Source: Propionibacteriaceae bacterium (GTDB lineage Bacteria; Actinomycetota; Actinomycetes; Propionibacteriales; Propionibacteriaceae). Taken from it: DNA of 15,409 bases. The stretch is from contig PMLO01000164.1 in NCBI GenBank assembly GCA_003158895.1, forward strand, positions 1,304 through 16,712, written 5' to 3'. Below the pieces are notes generated by a model. That model was not told the origin of the DNA and searched no databases. It saw nothing but the letters and a program-made list of their open reading frames with translations. Positions 1 to 8,234 of the stretch are shown piece by piece (position 1 is the stretch's first letter; each line of letters begins with the position of its first letter). The position numbers and the translations under genes were made by a program.

Positions 1-986
1 CCCAGCCACTTCGTGATCGCGTGGGCACCGGGCCCGTTCTCGGCGTCCTCGCGAGAGACGCCCATCTCGATCCGGGCCTCGGCCATGGAGTCGTCGCGCG
101 TCAGCAGCACGGGCTCGCCGGCGTCCGGTAGCCAGTACGCCCTGGAGTCGCCCAGGTTGGCGTAGAAGAGGCGGCCTTTCGACACCACGGCCACCACGAA
201 GGTCGCCGAGGCGGCGTTATCGCTGGCCGGGTCCGTCGTACGTACCACCGCCTCGTTCGCGGCGGCCGCGGCACTGGTGATCGCGAGCTGCATTTCCGCA
301 CCATGCGGTTCCTCGACCCCCGGCCCCTGTGGCTGGTCTGCCCACAGCAGGTCGCGCGCCGCCTCGGCGGCGGCCAAGGAGGCCACATCGGAGTCGATCG
401 AGCTCGACACGCCGTCGCAGACGACCAGTACAGCTCGTACGCCCGGTTCCTGGCTGGCGGCGAGCGCGAGCGCGTCCTCGTTGAGGGTGTGCTTCAGGCC
501 GCGGTCGCAGACGCCCGCCACCCACGGGGCCGGTTCCTCGCGATAGTGGTCGCGCTCGCTGGCGGCCTTGAAGCCGCACACCGTGCAGTACCCGTCGGCG
601 TCGACCGCGCCGCCGCACTGTACGCACGGACGCGGGGGAGCCATGACGGCGTCCGGGTCGAGGCTTCGCGGAACGCCTCCTGCCTCGGCCGATGCGGGCC
701 GCGCGGCACCGCAGCGCACGCAGAACTGGCTCGTACCGGGCGTGTACGCGTCGGGGAAGTCCGCACCGCATGCCGGGCACTTCTCCACGGCAGCCGGCGA
801 CCACTCGACGCCGGGAGGCTGGTAGTGGTGCGACGGATCCGGCGACGACACACCAGGCGCCGGAGCCTCGGCGTTCGGCCGCCACTCCACGCCCGGTCCC
901 GCGGCGTCGTCCGGCTTCTTTCCGCGCAGCCACCGCTCGAGCCCGTCGGGGAGCAGGCTCTGCCAGCCCTTGTCGGCGTCGTTCAC
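1..986 (-). CDS. PP2C-type Ser/Thr protein phosphatase with two N-terminal zinc ribbons (partial, C-terminus beyond left edge)
   Basis: I see 328 codons from the GTG at 986, running off the left edge. The start is supported by a GTGGAG ribosome binding site six bases upstream and a GTGA overlap with the kinase stop codon. Residues 1-65 are low-complexity. Two zinc ribbons follow: Cys70/73 with Cys89/92, and Cys121/124 with Cys134/137, the latter carrying the DGYCxVCG signature also found twice in the adjacent kinase. The PP2C domain starts near residue 155, with motif 1 as DRGLKHTLNED (161-171), the metal-binding VCDG (189-192) and the conserved NLGDSR (277-282). PP2C enzymes are Mn/Mg-dependent cytosolic phosphatases that remove phosphate from Ser/Thr. 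As the last visible gene of the operon it probably opposes the PknG-like kinase. One oddity is that the usual LTxDHS motif reads LTRDDS (296-300). The family call is firm; the substrate is unknown. Confidence 0.9.
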   Translation of the reverse strand, partial: MNDADKGWQSLLPDGLERWLRGKKPDDAAGPGVEWRPNAEAPAPGVSSPDPSHHYQPPGVEWSPAAVEKCPACGADFPDAYTPGTSQFCVRCGAARPASAEAGGVPRSLDPDAVMAPPRPCVQCGGAVDADGYCTVCGFKAASERDHYREEPAPWVAGVCDRGLKHTLNEDALALAASQEPGVRAVLVVCDGVSSSIDSDVASLAAAEAARDLLWADQPQGPGVEEPHGAEMQLAITSAAAAANEAVVRTTDPASDNAASATFVVAVVSKGRLFYANLGDSRAYWLPDAGEPVLLTRDDSMAEARIEMGVSREDAENGPGAHAITKWL

Positions 987-3403
987 AGCAGGCTCCACTT
1001 CCTCGTACGGTTCGCCTTCTCGACCAGCTGCACCCGTACAGGCGACTCGGGTTCGAGGATCGCCAGCCGTCTGTACGCGGTCTCGAGCCGGTCGCGCAGC
1101 GCGACGGGGGTGGCCGATACAGCACCGATCGTCGTCGCCGGCTGAGCGCCCCTCGACGTGACGACATCGAGCGCACGCTCGTAGATGTCGACGTCGATGC
1201 GGGCCTGCGTGAGTGCGTCCAGTCGTGCGTTGTGGGTCGCGTTCATCGCGCGCTGCAGGTCGGGAAGCCCCGAGCCGAACCCCAGCAGGTGCTCGGCCTC
1301 GAGGCGACGCGACTCGAGGTAGCCGCGGCTCGTGGACGGCACCATGTCGAGCGCGTCGAGCGTGCCCTGCAGGTCACGACGCTTGGCACGCAACCGCGCC
1401 AGCCCGAAGGCCGCCGGCGTGACGTAGTTCGCGTCCGTGGAGGCGCAGATGAGGTACAGGTTCTCGGCGATCGCCGGCTCACCGCCCTCCTCGCACGCGA
1501 CCGCGAGCGCGATCTTCGGCGCCAGTTCCCCGGGCACCTGCCCGTACACGGCGTTGAACGCCGACTGCGCGTTGCGCCAGTCGCCGGTCTTCATCGCGAG
1601 AACCCCCGAGATCCAGACGGCACGCCACTCCCACGGATCGGCTGCGAGCAGCTCGTTGACGTACTGCCGTACGAGCCGCTGGTTGTCCATGTCCAGCGCC
1701 GCCTCGGCCTTCGCGAGCAGCACCTCCGCGGTCGCCTGGGGCGCCGAGTCGAGGGCCGTCAGCCGCTGCGCCGGATCGGTGTAGTTGATCGCGCTGAGCC
1801 ACGCGTACTGAGGGTCGGTGGTGTCGGGCTTCAGCTTGGGCAGCTGCGTCCAGTCGAACGTGTCGCCGGTCACGGTCGGCGGCTCGAACAGGAGCGACGT
1901 GGACGAGGTCTGTGCGATACCGGCGTGCATCGAGCCCACCACCTCGCGCAGCACCCCGAGCAGCTGGACGCGCAGCTCGTCGGCGGAGACGAAGCGGTCG
2001 GCCGGGTCGGCGGCGCAGCACTTGAGGAGCAGCCGGAACAACGAGTCGTACTCGGCGAACAGCGGCATCTCGTCGACGGGCGGCAACGTGAACTCGTACG
2101 TGGTCTGGTAGCCGCGGAACTCCGCGCACAGCACGAGCAAGGTCCGCCCGATCGTGTAGATGTCGCTCGCGACCGACGGGCCCACGGACGCGACCTCCGG
2201 CGCCTGATAGCCCGAGGTGCCGAAGATGGACGCGTCGTCGTCGTCCATGCGTCGTACGCCGCCGAGGTCGATGAGCTTGATCGAGTCGTCGATCTGGAGC
2301 ACGTTGTCGGGCTTGAAGTCGCAGTAGAGCAGGTGCTGGTCATGGAGGTAGCTGAACGCCGGCAGCGTCTCGTGGATGTACGCGAGCGCCCAGTCGACAG
2401 GCAACGCGTCGTACATGCCGCCGTTCGACGCCAGGCGCTGCTTGAGGAGCTCCTTCAGCGACCGGCCACCCACGTACTCCATGACGATGTAGCCGCCCCC
2501 GTCATGGGTGACGAAGTTGTAGATCTCGACGATGAGCGGGTTCTCGACCTGCGCGAGGAACTGCTGCTCCGCGATCGCCGAGGCCAGCGCGTCGGCGTCG
2601 CCCACGTTCAGCAGGCCCTTGAGCACGACCCACCGATCGGACACGTTCTTGTCGCGCGCGAGGTAGATCCAGCCCATGCCGCCGTGCGCGAGGGCGCCCT
2701 GCACCTCGTACTGTCCGGCGACGAGATCGCCGGCCTTCAGCTTGGGCGTGAACGAGTACGGCTTCTGGCACTTGGGGCAGAAGCCCTCGAGGCGCCCCCC
2801 GTCGTCGTCGTGCGACCGGCCCACCGGTGAGCCGCAATGAGGACAGATGCGCTTGTCCTCGGGGATCGTCGGGTCCTTCATGACCGCGGTCTCAGGGTCC
2901 ACGTACGGAGCGGGCGGTACGGAGGTGAGCCCGGCGCCCAGCCGCGCCGCACGCAACCTCTTCGCGGTGTCACGGATGCGCTTGGTGGAGCGACTGGCTG
3001 CAGCGCCAGCGCGTGCAGAGCCCAGCGCGGTCGAGCTCAGCAGGCTCGACCCCCGCGTGACCGAGGTGTGCCCGGTGCTCGGCGAGCGGGGCGCGCTCGA
3101 CGCCTCGGTGGCACCGGCGGGCGATCCGCACACGTCGCAGTAGCCGTCGATGATGCTGCCCGTGCAGCCGGGCATGCGGCAGCGTCCGGTGGGGACCTTC
3201 GCGGGTGGCGCCTGGGGAATGCCGCTGCCGGGCGTCACCGGTGGCGCCGTGGGCTGTGATGACGGGCCGGGGCCCAGCGGAATCGCGTGGGGCGTCACGG
3301 AGGCGGCGGCAGCCGAGTGCGCGCCGCCCGGGGAGGGCATGCCGCACACGTCGCAGTAGCCGTCGACGATCGAGCCGGTACATCCGGGCTGGAGACACCT
3401 CAC
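983..3403 (-). CDS. pknG: PknG-like soluble Ser/Thr protein kinase with extra zinc ribbons and C-terminal helical repeats
   Basis: 806 aa from a GTG at 3403, preceded by AAGGAG at ideal spacing; its start overlaps the upstream gene by 4 bases. Domain order: two copies of a CxxxxC-x8-CxxC zinc ribbon (Cys3/8/17/20 and Cys75/80/89/92); a rubredoxin-like centre (Cys187/190 and Cys209/212); a kinase domain at about 228-490; and a TPR-like helical region at about 530-785. Kinase landmarks are the Gly-rich loop AHGGMG (239-244), Lys262 in VVLKG, Glu279, YCDFKPDN (catalytic Asp362), DLG (379-381, in place of DFG, as in mycobacterial PknG) and APE (401-403). There is no transmembrane helix, so it should be cytosolic. 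Mycobacterial PknG (about 750 aa) controls central nitrogen/carbon metabolism through FHA proteins and has one rubredoxin domain; the two additional ribbons here are distinctive. The operon links it to a membrane sensor and a PP2C phosphatase. The family call is strong. The symbol denotes the family, not proven orthology. Confidence 0.9.
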   Translation of the reverse strand: MRCLQPGCTGSIVDGYCDVCGMPSPGGAHSAAAASVTPHAIPLGPGPSSQPTAPPVTPGSGIPQAPPAKVPTGRCRMPGCTGSIIDGYCDVCGSPAGATEASSAPRSPSTGHTSVTRGSSLLSSTALGSARAGAAASRSTKRIRDTAKRLRAARLGAGLTSVPPAPYVDPETAVMKDPTIPEDKRICPHCGSPVGRSHDDDGGRLEGFCPKCQKPYSFTPKLKAGDLVAGQYEVQGALAHGGMGWIYLARDKNVSDRWVVLKGLLNVGDADALASAIAEQQFLAQVENPLIVEIYNFVTHDGGGYIVMEYVGGRSLKELLKQRLASNGGMYDALPVDWALAYIHETLPAFSYLHDQHLLYCDFKPDNVLQIDDSIKLIDLGGVRRMDDDDASIFGTSGYQAPEVASVGPSVASDIYTIGRTLLVLCAEFRGYQTTYEFTLPPVDEMPLFAEYDSLFRLLLKCCAADPADRFVSADELRVQLLGVLREVVGSMHAGIAQTSSTSLLFEPPTVTGDTFDWTQLPKLKPDTTDPQYAWLSAINYTDPAQRLTALDSAPQATAEVLLAKAEAALDMDNQRLVRQYVNELLAADPWEWRAVWISGVLAMKTGDWRNAQSAFNAVYGQVPGELAPKIALAVACEEGGEPAIAENLYLICASTDANYVTPAAFGLARLRAKRRDLQGTLDALDMVPSTSRGYLESRRLEAEHLLGFGSGLPDLQRAMNATHNARLDALTQARIDVDIYERALDVVTSRGAQPATTIGAVSATPVALRDRLETAYRRLAILEPESPVRVQLVEKANRTRKWSLL

Positions 3404-4557
3404 GACTGAACTCCTTGGTCTCGCGCGGTCAGCATCCTCGACGCTGCGGCGTACGCGTCGAGCAGCGAGGCGACGACCTGCGTCGGTGTGGGGCGACGAG
3501 CGAGGAACGACTCGACGACCCGCGCCAGCGCGGCGACGTCCGCATCAGCGGCTACGCCCGCCTGTTGAGCGGTGCTGACCTCTTGGGTGAGCCGGTTCGC
3601 GAGAGCGGTGCGGTCGTTCAGCGCCTGGGAGTACGCGTCCTGGACCACCTGCATCGCCTTGCTCACCGATCCGAGCTTTCCAAGGTACCCGTCGAGCTGA
3701 GAGGCGCTGCTCGGTACGGGACCGAGCGCGTCCACGTTCGGTACGGCGTACTTCGGCGCCGGTGTCACAGTGGCCACGGCCTGCGCCACGATGACGGTAA
3801 GAGCCTTCTCGCGTGCCTCGAGTTCCGCGCGCAGCCCGCGGGCGCGGGCGAGCTTGTCCTGTGCCTGGCGTCGCTTCGTGTTCCCGACGATGAGGTCGCG
3901 CTCCATCGTCGCCGCGCGGATCTCGAGCGGGCCGAGAAGGCCGCCGATGTCGCCGCCACGGTCCGACTTGCCTCCCAGCTCCTCCGTACGCGCGGAGAGG
4001 TCCTCGACCTGTGCCAGGACGGCCGGCTGGGTGATGGGTGGTTCCAGCTTCGCCTGGTCGCGGAGGCGCTCCACCTGTGCGCGAAGGTCCCGCAGGCGTC
4101 CGGCGAGCTGGTCCGACTGGGGACCGCGGTTGAGTCGGCTGCGCAGCTGTCCCGCGAGGGCGTCGCTGAGCCGGCAGGCCTCGGGCAACGACACGGACAG
4201 CCCGCTGATCGCGGCCGTGCTGGGCGTCGGCGGCCCGGAGTCGGGGATGGTGTCGTCGAGGTGGCCCCAGATGAGCGCAGACAGCTGTAGCTGCTCGGTC
4301 GGACCGACGCGGCCGGAGTCCCAGGTGGCCAGCAACAGGTCGTACCGGTTCTTGATCGCCTGCCAGACCGACAGCGACAGCATCATGTCGTTGGTGAGCT
4401 GAGCTCGGTCGGGCGACGCGAGGATCGTGGCGTCGAGCTCGTCGAGCTCGGTGCGGCGCTGCGTGATCCAGGCGCCGAGCAGTCCCAGATACGTCATCGC
4501 GGCCTGGACATCGACGGGGGTGCCGATCTTGCCGGGCGCGGTGGGTGCGGTGTCCAT
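3400..4557 (-). CDS. Soluble alpha-helical/coiled-coil protein of unknown function, between kinase and membrane sensor
   Basis: 385 aa from an ATG at 4557, with GAAGGGA about six bases upstream. The stop overlaps the kinase start by 4 bases, and the membrane protein upstream ends 10 bases away. I do not recognise the family. There is no signal peptide, lipobox or membrane helix, so it should be cytosolic. Residues 15-100 look helical and relatively hydrophobic (LGLLGAW, WQAIKNRYDLLLATW). Residues 120-260 are rich in heptad-like Leu, Arg and Glu, consistent with a coiled coil. A short Pro-rich stretch at 264-283 is followed by a second helical block to residue 376. In mycobacteria the equivalent position between the membrane protein and PknG holds GlnH, a secreted substrate-binding lipoprotein; this protein is clearly not one. 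Its place suggests an adaptor joining the membrane protein to the kinase, which is inference from neighbours only. Confidence 0.85.
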   Translation of the reverse strand: MDTAPTAPGKIGTPVDVQAAMTYLGLLGAWITQRRTELDELDATILASPDRAQLTNDMMLSLSVWQAIKNRYDLLLATWDSGRVGPTEQLQLSALIWGHLDDTIPDSGPPTPSTAAISGLSVSLPEACRLSDALAGQLRSRLNRGPQSDQLAGRLRDLRAQVERLRDQAKLEPPITQPAVLAQVEDLSARTEELGGKSDRGGDIGGLLGPLEIRAATMERDLIVGNTKRRQAQDKLARARGLRAELEAREKALTVIVAQAVATVTPAPKYAVPNVDALGPVPSSASQLDGYLGKLGSVSKAMQVVQDAYSQALNDRTALANRLTQEVSTAQQAGVAADADVAALARVVESFLARRPTPTQVVASLLDAYAAASRMLTARDQGVQS

Positions 4558-4567
4558 ACGCGTCCCT

Positions 4568-5854
4568 TCAGACGTACTCGGCCAGGCGGCGGCTGAGGCC
4601 CCAGACCGCGGAGAAGAGGGCCAGCACTGCGGCGACGGAGGCGCCGATGCCGAGGGGCAGCTGCGTGTGCTGGGCGTTGGTCAGCGTCGACGTGGCCGCC
4701 GAGGCATCCTGGGCAGCCAGGTTCTGGGCCGAGGTGGAGAACGCCACGAGGGGAGCCAGTGACGTCGTACGTGCCTCGGCCTTGGCCGTCGCGGCGGTCG
4801 GTGACACCGATGCGTGGGCCGTCGTGTACGCGTTCCACAACATCGTCTGGTAGGTCTGTTCGCCAACGTCCGTGAGCGTCGTCAGCTGCTTGGTCAGCGA
4901 GTCGTTGAGCTGCGTCCACTCCGTGTCGCCGCGCGATGTCTGCAGCAGCGTCCGGTCCTCGGCAGCCTTGGCCTGCTCGGCGGTGGTGCGGCTGTCGAGG
5001 TTGATCCGCGCTGAGGCGAGGGAGGTCGTCGTCACGTCCTTCACGGACTGCGCGACGACGCCGTTGGCCTGGCTGGCGAGAGCGGCCGCGCCGAGGACGA
5101 GCAGGAGGCCGGCAGTGATCCCGATGTTGATCACACGGTGCGTGCGGCGGCCGACCAGGATCGCGCTCAGGACCAGGCTCGCGACGGCGATCCAGCCGGC
5201 GGCGACCGCCCAGGGTCCGATCTGCCAGCTGGGGCCCGTATCGACGCGGGCGTCGCTCTGCAGGGCCAGGGTGGCAAGCGCCTGCAGCGGCGCGTCGAGC
5301 TTCGTTCCCGCTGCGACGAACTGTGACGGACCGGCCGCGGAACCGGTGACCGCCAACGTCCAGGCGGCGTCGACGGACCGCCGGTAGTCGCTGATCTGAG
5401 TCTGTACGGTCGCGAGGCCGGAAGCGTCACCGGGGTGGTCGGCGGCGGCGCGCAGCAGCATCGCCGAGACCTGGTCGATCGTCGACTGGTAGTCGGTCCA
5501 CTCGCCGTTCGACGCGGCCGTCGCGGGGGCGAGGAAGGCCACCGACGCCTTCCGGTCGGCTTCCGCGAGCGTGGCGCGAGCACCGCGCAGTTGCTGGCCG
5601 AGAGTGATGTCAGCGGCGGACGACCCCAGGGCCATCTCCGGGGCCACGGTCGCGACGACTGTCAGCCCGGAGAACAGGAGCAGGACGATGACGAGGGCAT
5701 TGCGCAGCCCCCGGATGAGTCGAGGCGTCGGGGTCTTGTGAACGAGCACGGGAGCCGCCGATCCCGTACGGGTCGGGACCACCGTGGTGTTCGGCGCTGA
5801 CGGAGCTCCGGGCTGCTGCTGCGCCGCGGTCGTCCCGGTGGGCGTGGTGCTCAC
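4568..5854 (-). CDS. Four-helix membrane protein with two extracytoplasmic domains (GlnX-like candidate sensor)
   Basis: 428 aa from a GTG at 5854, with GAGGAG five bases upstream and a GTGA overlap with the AAA+ gene. Residues 1-45 are a disordered Pro/Thr-rich cytoplasmic tail. Predicted helices lie at about 53-73, 213-234, 242-261 and 399-420. The Arg-rich turn GRRTHR between helices 2 and 3 and the RR after helix 4 put both termini and this turn inside. That leaves two outside domains of about 140 residues each (74-212 and 262-398), rich in Ala, Thr and Gln and helical in appearance. Size, topology and the neighbouring PknG-like gene resemble GlnX, the membrane partner of PknG in mycobacteria and corynebacteria. 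No catalytic motif is visible, so it probably senses something outside and passes the signal to the cytosolic proteins of the operon. The GlnX relation is inferred from layout, not from a measured similarity. Confidence 0.85.
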   Translation of the reverse strand: MSTTPTGTTAAQQQPGAPSAPNTTVVPTRTGSAAPVLVHKTPTPRLIRGLRNALVIVLLLFSGLTVVATVAPEMALGSSAADITLGQQLRGARATLAEADRKASVAFLAPATAASNGEWTDYQSTIDQVSAMLLRAAADHPGDASGLATVQTQISDYRRSVDAAWTLAVTGSAAGPSQFVAAGTKLDAPLQALATLALQSDARVDTGPSWQIGPWAVAAGWIAVASLVLSAILVGRRTHRVINIGITAGLLLVLGAAALASQANGVVAQSVKDVTTTSLASARINLDSRTTAEQAKAAEDRTLLQTSRGDTEWTQLNDSLTKQLTTLTDVGEQTYQTMLWNAYTTAHASVSPTAATAKAEARTTSLAPLVAFSTSAQNLAAQDASAATSTLTNAQHTQLPLGIGASVAAVLALFSAVWGLSRRLAEYV

Positions 5855-7656
5855 GCGGTCTCCTCAGGAGCGGACGGCGTCGGCTCAGCGTCTGCTGGCT
5901 TCGCCGCGCCCGGCCAGTCGACAGGAGCCTGGTCCTGGCTCGTCGCGAGATCCTCCGGCTGGAGCTTGCGGAGCTGCTCGAGCGTCGGCTCTGCGTTGTC
6001 GCGGAGGCGCCATGCCTGGTGCCCGATGGCCGCCTCGAACACGTTGCGGGCGAACCGGCCGTTGCCGAACGTCTCGTCGCGTGCCTGCTGGGCCAGCTGC
6101 ACCTTGAACGCGGTGACCACGTCGTCGTCGATGTCGTAGTCGGCCTTGCTCGCCATGCCGCTGAAGATACCGACCAGCTCATCGTCGGTGTAGTCGTCGA
6201 ACTCGATGGTCGTACGGAACCGGCTGTTGAGCCCCGGGTTCTCGTCGATGAACTTCGCCATCGGACGTGGATAGCCCGCGACGATGACGACGAGATCCTG
6301 GCGGTTGTCCTCCATCTCCTTCACGAGGGTGTTGATGGCCTCCTCGCCGTACTGGTCACCGGCCAGCGAGTACGCCTCGTCGATGAACAGGACTCCGCCC
6401 TTGGCCTTCGCGCAGACCTCGGTGGTCTTGATCGCGGTCTGGCCGAGGTAGCCCGCCACCAGCTCGGAGCGGTCGACCTCGACGAGCTGGCCCTTGGACA
6501 GCAGGCCGAGCGCGCGGTAGATGCCCGCGACGAGCCTGGCCACGGTCGTCTTTCCGGTCCCCGGGTTGCCCACGAAGATGAGGTGTCGGGTGATCGTCGG
6601 GTCGATGAGCCCGGCCTTCGCACGGAGCCCTTGGACGCGCAGGATCGCGGACTGCTTGTGGATCTCGTCCTTGACCCGCTGAAGACCGACCAGGCCGTCG
6701 AGCTCAGCGAGCAGCTCCTCGAGCGACTTCGCGGGGACCTCTGGCTCGGGTTCCTTCGCCGGGGCGGTCGGGTCTGCCTGCGTCTCCGTCGGCGCCGAGG
6801 CCGCTGCCGGGTCGCCGGGAGCCGCCGGGTTGCCAGGACTAGCGGGCGTGAGCGGAGCAGCCGGACTCGTGGGCACAGATCCCCGGCCCAGCAGGTCAGG
6901 GAACGCGCCGGGGGCGTGGGGGTCGATGCCGGTGAGGTCGAACGGGTTCGTACTCAGCGGCGTCAGATCGCCTTGCGGCTGCATGCCGGCCGCCCGCATC
7001 CGCTCCTGCGAGCTGCGGAGCTGGTCGAAGACCCCGGACAGGACGCTGGGCGCGCGCTTGGCGAAGTCACCCATCTGGTCGGCTGCCTGGCGGCTCCGAC
7101 CCGCCATCTGCTCGATGAACGTTTCGCCCGCAGGATCGGAGGTGCGGCTGGCGGACGGGTTCTGTACGGGAGCGGCCGGCGCCGGTGGCGTACTCCTCGG
7201 CATCCCTCCGGGCAGTCCGTCGAACGCCCCGGGAGTCGAGCCCGGGGAGACGGTGAACGAGCCCTTCGGATACATCGCCGAGCGCTGCGCCGCCGTCGCT
7301 GCGGCAGCCGAGCTCGCCACCTGCGGGTGCGGCTCACCGAGCAGGCAGGCGGACGCCGCGACGGCGGCCAGGGCGTCGGCGTACGCGGCAGCGCTCTTGG
7401 AATCGCCCGAGCCGAGTGCGGACATGAGGACCGTGGGCCCGGACCGGTAGCGACGACCCTTCGAGGCGGCCTCGAAGAACGCCTGGGCACCGCCCGGCTC
7501 GCCGGTCTCCTCGCCCCACGCCTTGAACGCCCCGCGAGCGGGCTCGGCCACGGACGCGGCCAGCTGCAGCCCCTCGGTCCGGGCGGCGCGCTCGTCGAGG
7601 CCAGCCGCCCGTGCCGCAGCGACGAGCTGGTCGAGGGCGGTGCGAAGCGTGGTCAC
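5851..7656 (-). CDS. CbxX/CfxQ-family AAA+ ATPase with long N-terminal extension
   Basis: 601 aa from a GTG at 7656; GGAGG lies ten bases upstream, inside the end of the XpaC-like gene, five bases after which this gene begins. Residues 1-125 are an Ala-rich helical domain I do not recognise. Residues 135-305 are a Pro/Ala/Gly-rich linker with a short helical island near 175-225. The AAA+ domain covers about 310-570: Walker A GNPGTGKT (363-370), pore-loop-like AGYLGQT (401-407), Walker B GVLFIDEA (421-428), arginine-finger region NSRFR (477-481) and a sensor-2-like GNGRFARN (531-538). This subfamily includes the Rubisco activase CbxX, SpoVK and EccA of type VII secretion; members are hexameric remodelling ATPases. 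Here it probably remodels a product of the same operon, perhaps TelA, XpaC or the membrane protein. The N-terminal part gives no clear TPR pattern, so EccA orthology is not supported. Confidence 0.92.
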   Translation of the reverse strand: MTTLRTALDQLVAAARAAGLDERAARTEGLQLAASVAEPARGAFKAWGEETGEPGGAQAFFEAASKGRRYRSGPTVLMSALGSGDSKSAAAYADALAAVAASACLLGEPHPQVASSAAAATAAQRSAMYPKGSFTVSPGSTPGAFDGLPGGMPRSTPPAPAAPVQNPSASRTSDPAGETFIEQMAGRSRQAADQMGDFAKRAPSVLSGVFDQLRSSQERMRAAGMQPQGDLTPLSTNPFDLTGIDPHAPGAFPDLLGRGSVPTSPAAPLTPASPGNPAAPGDPAAASAPTETQADPTAPAKEPEPEVPAKSLEELLAELDGLVGLQRVKDEIHKQSAILRVQGLRAKAGLIDPTITRHLIFVGNPGTGKTTVARLVAGIYRALGLLSKGQLVEVDRSELVAGYLGQTAIKTTEVCAKAKGGVLFIDEAYSLAGDQYGEEAINTLVKEMEDNRQDLVVIVAGYPRPMAKFIDENPGLNSRFRTTIEFDDYTDDELVGIFSGMASKADYDIDDDVVTAFKVQLAQQARDETFGNGRFARNVFEAAIGHQAWRLRDNAEPTLEQLRKLQPEDLATSQDQAPVDWPGAAKPADAEPTPSAPEETA

Positions 7657-7661
7657 GTGGG

Positions 7662-8216
7662 TCAGACCTCCAGGTCGAGCGGGTTGGATGGGCCGATGTT
7701 CTGGTGCGGTACAGCGGGTGCCTTGGGCGGTGCTGTCGGCGCATGGCCGAACTTCTCCTGCAGGAAGCGCCCGTGGGCGATGAGGGCCTGGGCATCGGCC
7801 TGGAGCACGGCGTCGTACATCTTGTCCACGGTCGAGCCGAGCAGGTCCAGCTGGTCGACCAGTACGAGCAGCGACGTCTTCGCGCCCTCGATCGGCCGGC
7901 TGTCGGCCCAGTCGCGGGGGAGTCGCATGTACGCGCTGAGGGCTTCGGGCAGGTAGTCGGTCGCCGTCGCCATCAACGAGTACTGCTCAGCCGAGTCCAG
8001 GCCGGCGTTACGCATCCGCGGCAACGTCTCGCGGAGGCGCCGGGTGACTCGATGGACACGGCTGAGGACAGCGGTCGGTACTTGCCCATCCGCGGCCAAC
8101 TGGTCCACCTTGGCGAGCGAGTCGGCGATCTCCTCGGGCGTCGGAGGCGCGTCGAGTGGAGCCTGCTGCGGCACAGGCTCCTGCTGGTCGCCCTTCAGCC
8201 AGTCGAACAGACCCAT
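7662..8216 (-). CDS. XpaC-family protein (TelA partner)
   Basis: 184 aa from an ATG at 8216, with only a weak AGGAA about 12 bases upstream. It lies 18 bases after the TelA gene and 5 bases before the AAA+ gene. It opens with an amphipathic MGLFDWLKG, which could associate with a membrane surface. It then has a Pro-rich stretch, a helical core at about 28-155, and a Pro-rich tail ending in NPLDLEV. The core segment TDYLPEALSAYMRLP (86-100) followed by a DQLDLLGSTVDKMYDAV helix (121-137) resembles the C-terminal part of XpaC ('5-bromo-4-chloroindolyl phosphate hydrolysis') proteins. In Firmicutes an xpaC gene lies beside telA, and that pairing is kept here. No hydrolase active site is visible, and the enzymatic family name is probably misleading. 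The protein is shorter than typical XpaC and lacks its membrane segments. Confidence 0.75.
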   Translation of the reverse strand: MGLFDWLKGDQQEPVPQQAPLDAPPTPEEIADSLAKVDQLAADGQVPTAVLSRVHRVTRRLRETLPRMRNAGLDSAEQYSLMATATDYLPEALSAYMRLPRDWADSRPIEGAKTSLLVLVDQLDLLGSTVDKMYDAVLQADAQALIAHGRFLQEKFGHAPTAPPKAPAVPHQNIGPSNPLDLEV

Positions 8217-8234
8217 CGAAGATCGAGTTCCTGA

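Noticed and set aside
692..2830. 712-codon open frame on the plus strand opposite the kinase gene
   Set aside because: Its translation is Arg/Val/Leu-rich with no recognisable domain, and it lies opposite a kinase with all catalytic motifs. Such frames are expected in the complement of GC-rich genes.
6019..7956. 645-codon open frame on the plus strand opposite the AAA+ and XpaC-like genes
   Set aside because: Same reason: low-complexity Arg/Val/Leu product crossing the boundary of two well-supported genes.
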